Shown: positions 57,465-64,000 of the stretch, one piece after another | Position numbering within the stretch: position 1 is the first letter of the stretch | Layout of the letters: every line of letters begins with the position of its first letter | Assembly: GCA_937138495.1 (NCBI GenBank) | Contig: CAKZPE010000007.1 | Span: 1-64,000 of the forward strand | Length of the DNA: 64,000 nucleotides | Source of the DNA: an uncultured Oceanospirillaceae bacterium | GTDB taxonomy: Bacteria > Pseudomonadota > Gammaproteobacteria > Pseudomonadales > Balneatricaceae | Direction of reading: 5' to 3' | Position numbers and translations under genes: made by a program | The notes under the pieces: model-generated | Databases searched by the model: none | What the model saw: the letters and a program-made list of their open reading frames with translations, nothing else | Told to the model about the DNA's origin: nothing

Positions 57465-58868
57465 ATGTCATTATCACCGGAACAAGCGGTCGCAGAACTG
57501 GTTGCCAACGCCCGGAAGGCGCAGGCGATCTTCGACGATTACAACCAGGCGCAAGTAGACGAAGTGGTCACCGCTGCGGCCTGGGCGCTGATTAATCCCG
57601 ACAATAATGCCTGGCTGGCAGAACTGGCAGTGGAAGAGACCGGTCTGGGTAACGTCAAAGATAAAATTACCAAGAATCACCGTAAGACATTAGGGCTGTT
57701 GCGGGATCTTAAACAGGCAAAAACCGTCGGCGTTATCAGCGAAGACCCGGCGAACGGAATGGTTGAGATTGGCCGCCCTGTTGGCGTTGTAGGGGTGATC
57801 GTCCCTTCAACGAATCCCATTGCTACTCCCATGAATAATATCCTCAATGCACTGAAATGCCGGAATGCGATCATCCTTGCGCCGTCGCCTAAAGGCCAGC
57901 CATCCTGTACCCGTTTGCTGGAACTGGTCCATCAGGAACTGGACCGGGTGGGCGCCCCCCGGAACCTGGTGCAACAGTTACCGACGCCGGTCAGCAAGGT
58001 ACTGAGCCAGGAGATGCTGAGCCAGGTGGATCATATTGTTGCCACCGGTTCACAGAATAATGTCCGTGCCTCCTACACCAGCGGAACTCCGGCCTTTGGC
58101 GTGGGGGCAGGTAATGTGGCGGTGATTGTGGATGAGACCGCAGATCTGGCCGATGCTGCGGCGAAGATTAAAGCGTCCAAAACCTTTGATAATGCCACCA
58201 GTTGTTCTTCAGAAAACTCCGTAGTAATCGTCGATGCGGTATATGACGCCATGCTGGCGGAACTGGCACGGGTGAACGGTGCACTGCTGAACAGTGTTGA
58301 AAAACAACAGTTACAGGCGGCGATGTGGCACGACGGACATCTTAACCGCCATGTGCTGGCCAAGCCGGTTGCAGATGTCTGTGCGGTTGCAGGGCTCAGC
58401 AGAGAAGGGCTTAAAGACAGTGATTTCCTGATGGTCACCGAAACCGGTACCGGCCCTGAGGCACCTTTCAGCGGTGAGAAAATGTCGCTGGTACTGACGG
58501 TCTACCGGGTCAGTGACTACGCCGCTGCGAAAGCTAAAGCCAGTGAGATTCTGGAGTACATGGGGAAAGGGCACTCGCTGGGGATTCATACCACGGATGT
58601 CAGCCGTCCGGTTGAGTTGGGTGAAACCATGCCGGTGTGCCGGGTGATTGTTAACCAGGCTCACTGTTTTGCCACCGGAGGCAGTTTTGATAATGCCCTG
58701 CCGTTTTCCCTGTCGATGGGCTGCGGATCATGGGGCGGCAATATCACTGACCAGAACGTGCATTACCGCCAGTACATGAACATTACCCGGGTGGTGCGGA
58801 CGATCCCGCCCAGAGAAGTGTCAGTGGATGACATTTTTGGTGACTACAAAAGGAAGTATCTGTCATGA
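57465..58868 (+). CDS. sauS: CoA-acylating aldehyde dehydrogenase, SauS-like
   Basis: 467 residues of the EutE/AdhE/SauS group. The catalytic Cys 247 is in FDNATSCSSE. Other family motifs are VIVPSTNPIATPMNN near 111 and the nucleotide loop GVGAGNVAVIV. This class reduces an acyl-CoA to its aldehyde with NAD(P)H. The next gene makes an acyl-CoA, so the pair could turn sulfoacetate into sulfoacetyl-CoA and sulfoacetaldehyde. Stop and next start share ATGA. Other short acids cannot be excluded. RBS GTGGAG. Confidence 0.78.
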   Translation: MSLSPEQAVAELVANARKAQAIFDDYNQAQVDEVVTAAAWALINPDNNAWLAELAVEETGLGNVKDKITKNHRKTLGLLRDLKQAKTVGVISEDPANGMVEIGRPVGVVGVIVPSTNPIATPMNNILNALKCRNAIILAPSPKGQPSCTRLLELVHQELDRVGAPRNLVQQLPTPVSKVLSQEMLSQVDHIVATGSQNNVRASYTSGTPAFGVGAGNVAVIVDETADLADAAAKIKASKTFDNATSCSSENSVVIVDAVYDAMLAELARVNGALLNSVEKQQLQAAMWHDGHLNRHVLAKPVADVCAVAGLSREGLKDSDFLMVTETGTGPEAPFSGEKMSLVLTVYRVSDYAAAKAKASEILEYMGKGHSLGIHTTDVSRPVELGETMPVCRVIVNQAHCFATGGSFDNALPFSLSMGCGSWGGNITDQNVHYRQYMNITRVVRTIPPREVSVDDIFGDYKRKYLS

Positions 58869-60430
58869 ATAGCACCCTATATACGCCACCGGCGCAGAGC
58901 ATCCGTGCGGTTGTCGAGCACTTTGCTGCCAGTCAGCCGGAACAGATTTTTGTTCAGTTCCCGGAAACCGGAGAGCAACTGACGTATGCACAGCTATTGG
59001 CAGAGGTACGACTGTATGCCGGTTACTTTGCTGCACTGGATGTCAGGAAGGGGGATACCGTCTCTTTCATGATGGGCAACGGTAAAACGACCTTGCTGCT
59101 GTTCCTGTCCAGCTTATATGCCGGCTGCGTGTCATCTCCGTTAAATCCGGCTGCCGGGCCTGATCAGATTGAATATGTGCTTGATCATTCGGACACCGGC
59201 ATTGTGTTTACATCCGCCGCATTCAGCGAGCAGGTAACTGTAGCAAGTGGTGCGCTGAAGCGACCGGTCAGCATCATTCTGTGTGATGCAGATAAAGGAC
59301 CGACCTGGCCAGACGGTACAGTGCCCGGAGAACCGCCGGAAACTGACGTCAGTCAGGATGACGATGGCCTGCTGATGTATACCTCAGGCACAACGGGACG
59401 TCCAAAAGGCGTTATTCTCACCCACCAAAATCTGTTAGCCGGCGGAATGAATACTGCTGTTGCCCATGAGCTGAGCGCTGCTGATCGTGCTCTGTGTGTT
59501 CTGCCACTTTGCCATATTAACGCCCAGTGCGTGACAGTGATGGCGCCACTGGCCAGTGGCGGCAGTTTGGTCATGCCGCACAGTTTCAGTGTGTCCGCCT
59601 TCTGGAGTTGGGTGATTCATCACCGGGTAAGCTGGTTTTCGGTGGTGCCAACAATCATTTCTTATCTGATGCATCACGAAGGGCCGCTCAGCGGTGATGC
59701 CCTGAAACAGGCGCTGAAAGCTGTGCGTTTTGGGCGTTCAGCCTCGGCGGCACTGCCGCCGGCATTACATGCCGGGTTTGAGGAAAAGTTTGGCATTCCT
59801 CTCGTTGAAACCATGGGACTGACCGAAACATCGGCGCAGATTTTATCGAATCCAATGCCGCCCAAGTCAAATAAGTATGGCTCGCCGGGCATTGCCTTTG
59901 GCACCGAGATTAAGGTCGTGAACGAACAGGGAAGGGAGCAGCCCGCCGGGGAAGAAGGTGAACTGATGGTTCGCGGTGACTGTGTGATGCGGTGTTACTA
60001 CAAGAATCCGGAGGCCAGCTCAGAAGCGCTGGAAGCGGACGGTTGGCTGCATACCGGTGATCTGGCCCGGCAGGATGACGATGGCTTTATTTTTATTACC
60101 GGGCGGCTTAAAGAGCTGATCATTAAAGGGGGGGAGAATATTGCCCCGCGGGAAATTGATGATGTGTTGTATTCTCACCCGAAGGTGATTGAAGCCGGAG
60201 CGGTCGGGGTGGATGACGAACACTACGGGCAAGAAGTGGTGGCCTGTGTGGTGACCCGGGAATCTTCCTGTGTATCAGCCGATGAGCTGATTGAATTTTG
60301 CCGGGATAAACTCGGTAAGATTAAAACCCCGAAGCATATTTTCTTCTTTGATGATCTGCCTAAAGGGCCCTCCGGAAAGGTGCAACGCCTGAAGCTGGTG
60401 GATCAGCTTAAAGCCCGTCAGTCGATCTGA
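58865..60430 (+). CDS. sauT: AMP-forming acyl-CoA ligase, SauT-like
   Basis: 521 residues of the ANL superfamily. The P-loop YTSGTTGRPKG is at about 172-182. Downstream are VETMGLTETS, the GWLHTGDLARQDDDGF hinge region and the catalytic Lys in KGPSGKVQRLKL. It activates a carboxylate as acyl-AMP and then acyl-CoA. Coupling to the SauS-like gene by ATGA mimics the sauST pair of Cupriavidus necator. A sulfoacetaldehyde acetyltransferase (xsc) gene, needed to finish that pathway, is not in this window. Confidence 0.75.
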   Translation: MNSTLYTPPAQSIRAVVEHFAASQPEQIFVQFPETGEQLTYAQLLAEVRLYAGYFAALDVRKGDTVSFMMGNGKTTLLLFLSSLYAGCVSSPLNPAAGPDQIEYVLDHSDTGIVFTSAAFSEQVTVASGALKRPVSIILCDADKGPTWPDGTVPGEPPETDVSQDDDGLLMYTSGTTGRPKGVILTHQNLLAGGMNTAVAHELSAADRALCVLPLCHINAQCVTVMAPLASGGSLVMPHSFSVSAFWSWVIHHRVSWFSVVPTIISYLMHHEGPLSGDALKQALKAVRFGRSASAALPPALHAGFEEKFGIPLVETMGLTETSAQILSNPMPPKSNKYGSPGIAFGTEIKVVNEQGREQPAGEEGELMVRGDCVMRCYYKNPEASSEALEADGWLHTGDLARQDDDGFIFITGRLKELIIKGGENIAPREIDDVLYSHPKVIEAGAVGVDDEHYGQEVVACVVTRESSCVSADELIEFCRDKLGKIKTPKHIFFFDDLPKGPSGKVQRLKLVDQLKARQSI

Positions 60431-60488
60431 CGAATCATGGCTGGATAGATGTGTCCTGAAAGAGCCGGCTTTGCCGGTTCGTCCTCTC

Positions 60489-60518
60489 GCAGGGTAGTGA
60501 GCCTTACCCTGCTTTTTT
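60489..60518 (+). terminator. Rho-independent terminator after the ligase gene
   Basis: GCAGGGTA and TACCCTGC form a perfect 8-bp stem, followed by TTTTTT. Confidence 0.88.
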
Positions 60519-60678
60519 CTTCTACCTCTCATTTCGGGCATTGCCCGGGTCTGATAGCAACTAGTATTAAGCGGTATAACGCATTGGTGTAGCAGGTATT
60601 TTTTTATGGCTACAGAGTGCGGATGACAGTTTTCGACTCTTTATTGTAGGGCGGCGGTACTGGCCTGAGGTGTTGTTT

Positions 60679-61611
60679 ATGATTGTGAGTGATGTTGCCG
60701 AGACCTGTGTGGATACTGATGAGTCCTGGATCAGCGGGCAAAACCGGGAATGTGATGATTTGATATCCCGGTTGGAACACCGGGCCCGTTCTGGTTTGCC
60801 CATGCAAGGGTTTAAGCTGAATGGCTGTGAATTATCGAATATCAGTCTGGTGAATCATCATGCTAAGCAGGGCTACAGCCTGCAGAATGCGGATCTGTAC
60901 CGGGCGAATTTGCGGGGCGCTCACTGTTTTATGCTGGATTTGTCTGGCAGCTCACTGATGAAAGCGGATCTGACCGGGGCGAATTTACACTGTGCCAATC
61001 TGACCGGCTGTAATCTGTTGGGGACCCGTTTTAACCATGCGAAGCTGGAGCATGTGATCTGGGGGGATAAAGTCTTACAGGAGCAGCAGGCTGAGGTTGC
61101 GACCACGGAAGAAGAGCGCATGGATCTGTACCAGCAGGCAGAAGAGATTTACCGCCATTTGCGTAAGGTTTTTGAAACCGAAGGGTTATTTGAAAAAGCC
61201 GGTTATTTTTTCGAGCGTGAAATGGTCGTGCGCCGTAAGCAGATGCCGAAATGGTCTGTTCCCCGGTTTTTTTCCAAACTGGTAGATCTGTTCTGTGGTT
61301 ACGGTGAACAGCCGATGCGGGTGATCATCTTCAGTAATGTCATTATTCTGCTGTTTGCCGTGTTGTATTTTATTTCCGGCGTCAGCTTCGCCGGTGAGCA
61401 ACTGGCGTACCGGAGCGGTCTGGGGGTCGGGCAGAACGCCACGGCATTCCTCGACAGCCTCTATTTCAGCGTCGTGACGTTCACAACGCTGGGGTACGGG
61501 GATATTACTCCACTGGGATTGTCCCGGTTATTTGCCGCCTGCGAGGCGCTGGTGGGGAGCTTTACACTGGCACTGTTTGTGGTGGTATTTGTAAAGAAAA
61601 TGACCCGCTGA
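60679..61611 (+). CDS. Pentapeptide-repeat potassium channel
   Basis: 310 residues from ATG 60679, with GAGG upstream; a GTG at 60670 is also in frame. The N-terminal region at about 50-127 is a pentapeptide-repeat right-handed helix (units such as ADLYR, ANLRG, ADLTG, ANLTG). A helical linker follows. The C-terminal pore has TM1 at about 214-236 and TM2 at about 285-305, with selectivity filter TLGYGD at 270-275. The combination of a cytosolic pentapeptide domain with a two-TM K+ pore suggests gating by that domain. The stop is in a palindrome shared with argP. Confidence 0.88.
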   Translation: MIVSDVAETCVDTDESWISGQNRECDDLISRLEHRARSGLPMQGFKLNGCELSNISLVNHHAKQGYSLQNADLYRANLRGAHCFMLDLSGSSLMKADLTGANLHCANLTGCNLLGTRFNHAKLEHVIWGDKVLQEQQAEVATTEEERMDLYQQAEEIYRHLRKVFETEGLFEKAGYFFEREMVVRRKQMPKWSVPRFFSKLVDLFCGYGEQPMRVIIFSNVIILLFAVLYFISGVSFAGEQLAYRSGLGVGQNATAFLDSLYFSVVTFTTLGYGDITPLGLSRLFAACEALVGSFTLALFVVVFVKKMTR

Positions 61612-61619
61612 GTCAGCGG
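61605..61619. repeat. 15-bp palindrome containing two stop codons
   Basis: CCGCTGA-G-TCAGCGG is a perfect dyad. Its left arm carries the channel gene's TGA and its right arm carries the argP TGA on the other strand, so both proteins end with an arginine codon inside it. Confidence 0.6.
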
Positions 61620-62491
61620 TTGGCGTAACTCAGTATGTGTGTTTTCAGGGTATCAGTCAGGCTGCTGCTGACCCGCCACTGATGCCAGAACAGAGGGACT
61701 GTTATTGTTTTTCCGGGTGTAAGCTCGGTCAGAGCGCCGTTCTGCAGTAACTGCTGAATCTGGGCTTTAGGCGCCATGCCCCATCCCATGCCCAGACGTA
61801 TCCATTCCAGAAAACCTTCTGATGACGGCACCTGATGCCGGGGGAGCTGATCCGCATCCAGCTGAAAATACGTTTTCAGATACTGGTGCTGCAGGGCGTC
61901 TTTACGGTTAAAACATACAACAGGCGCTTCTTTAAACGGGTCGGCACTGATACCGCCGGAAAAGTATTGCTGACAGAAGTCCGGGCTGGCAACACAGTGA
62001 TATTCAATGCTGCCCATCGGTGTGCTGACACAGCCGTGGGCAGGTTTATCCAGAGAGCTGATACATCCCATGACCTCGCCACTGTGCAGCAGGTGGTGGG
62101 TCTGATCCTGATCATCCACATGCAGTTGTAATACCACCTTGTGTTGCTGGCACCAGGGAGCCAGCGCCTGCGGAAGCCATGTTGCCAGCGTATCGGCGTT
62201 GGTGCCAATGGCAAGCTGAACCCATGACTGCTGGCGCCGGGGTTCCAGTTCGTGCTGCAGAGCATGTTCCAGCTGTTGCAGATTCTGGGCATATTTAAGC
62301 AGGGCCTGTCCGGCCGGAGTGGGAGCGATTTCCGGGGTGCGGATAAGTAAGGTCTGACCGAGCTGTTCTTCCAGCAGTTTTAGCCGCTGAGAAACGGCTG
62401 ACTGGGTAATAAACAATTGTTGTGCGGCTTTTTCAAAGTTACGTTGCTGAATGACCGCGACGAAGGCCGCGAGACCTTTATTATCAATCAT
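61613..62491 (-). CDS. argP: LysR-family regulator ArgP
   Basis: 292 residues. The N-terminal HTH at about 1-60 has AAQQLFITQSAVSQRLKLLEEQLG, close to E. coli ArgP (IciA). The rest is the LysR effector domain. In E. coli ArgP responds to lysine and arginine and activates the exporter ArgO. Here it diverges from an ArgO-like gene, supporting the assignment. The divergent promoter region is AT-rich. Confidence 0.88.
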   Translation of the reverse strand: MIDNKGLAAFVAVIQQRNFEKAAQQLFITQSAVSQRLKLLEEQLGQTLLIRTPEIAPTPAGQALLKYAQNLQQLEHALQHELEPRRQQSWVQLAIGTNADTLATWLPQALAPWCQQHKVVLQLHVDDQDQTHHLLHSGEVMGCISSLDKPAHGCVSTPMGSIEYHCVASPDFCQQYFSGGISADPFKEAPVVCFNRKDALQHQYLKTYFQLDADQLPRHQVPSSEGFLEWIRLGMGWGMAPKAQIQQLLQNGALTELTPGKTITVPLFWHQWRVSSSLTDTLKTHILSYANR

Positions 62492-62607
62492 GAAGGGCTG
62501 AATATCCTGTTGGCGTCTGCTTATAAATTAGATTTATTAATTATTAAGTAAAATGTTTAATTTTACTAATAAAGGTGTTTTTCGCATAGTGGCGCTTCTG
62601 ATTAACG

Positions 62608-63240
62608 ATGCTGTGGATGTTAGTGATGCTGGTGTTGCCGTTTTTTAAAGGGCTCGGTCTTGGGGCCAGTCTGATCATTGCGATTGGTTCGCAAAATGCC
62701 TTTGTTCTGAGCAGTGCCCTGCGCCGCCAGCATGCCATGACGGTTGCCTGGATGTGCATTGTGATCGACGCCGCCCTGATTGTGTCAGGGGTGTTTGGCT
62801 TAGGGGCGCTGATTCGCCAGGCACCGGTGTTAATTGATGTTGCCACCTGGGGGGGAGCACTGTTTCTGCTGGTTTACGGCGGGATGGCGTTTCACCGGGC
62901 GTGGCGGCCGGAGGGGCTCAGCGCCGGTAAGATAAAAAACCTGTCTTTAAGGGGGGCGATTCTGACCACTGCAGCGCTGAGTTTACTGAACCCTCATGTC
63001 TATCTGGATACCGTGATTCTGCTGGGCAGCATTGGTGGCCAGCTGCCCGGCGAACAGCCGTTCTGGTTTGCGCTGGGAGCCTGTGTGGCATCGTTACTGT
63101 GGTTTCTGACGCTGGTGCTGGGTGGCCGCCTGCTGGCACCCTGGTTCAGCAGTGCCGCCAGCTGGCAAAAACTGGATATTCTGGTGGGGATAACCATGTG
63201 GCTGATTGCCGGGATGCTGTTAAAAAATGGCCTGGCGTAA
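62608..63240 (+). CDS. argO: LysE-family arginine exporter ArgO
   Basis: 210 residues, six membrane helices. E. coli ArgO-like motifs include GSQNAFVLSSALRRQ and LLNPHVYLDTVILLGSIGGQ. The exact start is uncertain: ATGs at 62608, 62617 and 62626 are all possible and none has a strong ribosome site. ArgP-dependent control is inferred from the arrangement. Confidence 0.88.
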   Translation: MLWMLVMLVLPFFKGLGLGASLIIAIGSQNAFVLSSALRRQHAMTVAWMCIVIDAALIVSGVFGLGALIRQAPVLIDVATWGGALFLLVYGGMAFHRAWRPEGLSAGKIKNLSLRGAILTTAALSLLNPHVYLDTVILLGSIGGQLPGEQPFWFALGACVASLLWFLTLVLGGRLLAPWFSSAASWQKLDILVGITMWLIAGMLLKNGLA

Positions 63241-63319
63241 ATACTACTGACACAACGCTGTCAGGAGGCTCCGGTTAAGCTCTTCTGCATTGTTAATCAC
63301 GCATCAAGGGAGACGCGTA

Positions 63320-63655
63320 ATGAGTCATGTAGAAGTTGTTACCTTTAAGTTATCAGCCGGTAAATCCGCCCAACAGTTACTCAACACTGAAGAGGCTATG
63401 AAGGCATTTCTCTCCGAGCAGCCTGGCTTTCTGTACCGTTCGCTGAGTTGTCATGAACAGGGAACTGAAGGTGAACAGTGGTTTGATATTATTTACTGGG
63501 AAGATGCCCGGCAGGCACAGGCGGGTGGCGAGGCGCTGATGGCGTCACCTCTGGGAGCTGAGTTGATGGCAACCATTGATCCTGCCACTTGTGTGGTACG
63601 GCATATGCCGACATTATGTGAGCATATGAGCTGTGAACTGGCTGAACCGGCCTGA
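63320..63655 (+). CDS. Antibiotic biosynthesis monooxygenase-fold protein
   Basis: 111 residues from ATG 63320 with GGGAGA upstream, giving MSHVEVVTFKL. A dimeric alpha-beta barrel (ABM) domain: FLSEQPGFLYRSLS and WFDIIYWEDARQA. Members include heme-degrading and polyketide-oxidising enzymes and unknowns. No metal or heme ligand is evident, so the role is undefined. Confidence 0.75.
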   Translation: MSHVEVVTFKLSAGKSAQQLLNTEEAMKAFLSEQPGFLYRSLSCHEQGTEGEQWFDIIYWEDARQAQAGGEALMASPLGAELMATIDPATCVVRHMPTLCEHMSCELAEPA

Positions 63656-63738
63656 ACGCTTAGCTGTTATCCACATGCCTCTGGAATTACCCGTGTGATT
63701 TTCAGGGGCCTTCTGCCATTGCGATGAATATCTGAACC

Positions 63739-64000
63739 ATGCGAAAAGCTGAACGTCTTTTTCAGTTACTGACATTATTGCGCAGCCGGCGACGGGTGAT
63801 TACTGCCCAGGTCATGGCGGAGTGTCTTGAGGTGTCTGAGCGGACTATCTACCGGGATATTCAGGCGCTGAGCCTGTCCGGTGTGCCGATCGAAGGTGAG
63901 GCCGGCGTAGGCTACCGGTTAAAACCGGGCTATAGCCTGCCACCGATCATGTTCAATGAAGAAGAGCTGGAAGCGCTGCTACTGGGTGCCCGGATGGTCA
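63739..64000 (+). CDS. YafY/DeoR-type transcriptional regulator, partial
   Basis: Cut off by the window end after about 87 codons. It begins MRKAERLFQLLTLLR. The N-terminal HTH (ITAQVMAECLEVSERTIYRD) and the GYRLKPGYSLPPIMF segment are typical of YafY-type regulators that carry a WYL domain. The WYL domain itself lies beyond the window. Confidence 0.85.
   Translation, partial: MRKAERLFQLLTLLRSRRRVITAQVMAECLEVSERTIYRDIQALSLSGVPIEGEAGVGYRLKPGYSLPPIMFNEEELEALLLGARMV

Overview
The window looks like a chromosomal segment of a marine, motile, aerobic gammaproteobacterium of the Oceanospirillales type (Amphritea, Neptunomonas or Neptuniibacter relatives). That placement is inference. It rests on the damX-gltB-gltD-hemE order also known from Pseudomonas, a PomAB-type sodium stator, an F7/Che2-type chemotaxis operon, TTT-type transport and a base composition near 50% GC. 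No rRNA, tRNA, CRISPR array or intact insertion sequence was seen.

Layout. 0.1-10.3 kb: a DamX-like SPOR protein with a probable 5' frameshift, glutamate synthase (gltB, gltD), hemE and a beta carbonic anhydrase. 10.4-15.4 kb: metY, radA, a PilZ protein and ettA. 15.8-21.8 kb: the operon nrdR-ribD-ribE-ribBX-ribH-nusB-thiL-pgpA. 22.0-24.9 kb: two paralogous small secreted PepSY-like proteins and a PhoP/PhoQ-like two-component system. 25.0-28.6 kb: ribA, convergent to xseB-ispA-dxs. 28.9-30.6 kb: pomA-pomB behind a sigma-28-like promoter. 30.6-34.2 kb: an AT-richer stretch with a transposase remnant, a HAF-repeat autotransporter and a cytochrome c5. 34.4-35.3 kb: two small HTH-like proteins.

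35.6-47.6 kb is one long signalling locus: STAS, cheY, cheA (duplicated P2-like domain), cheW, an Aer-like MCP ending in a CheR-docking pentapeptide, cheR, cheD, cheB, a sensorless MCP-like protein with a CheZ-like motif, a second STAS and an RsbU/HsbR-like REC-PP2C-kinase protein. It joins a chemotaxis array with a partner-switch module and is the most unusual part of the window.

47.6-52.3 kb: an orphan ProX-like binding protein, a MipA/OmpV porin-like protein next to a convergent two-component system, and a decayed RND-pump C-terminus. 52.5-60.4 kb: a catabolic island with a GntR regulator, a universal stress protein, a TctABC-type transporter, a CoA-acylating aldehyde dehydrogenase and an acyl-CoA ligase. 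The last two resemble SauS and SauT of sulfoacetate degradation, and related dyad operators precede both transcription units. 60.7-64.0 kb: a pentapeptide-repeat potassium channel, argP/argO, a small monooxygenase-fold protein and the start of a YafY-type regulator.
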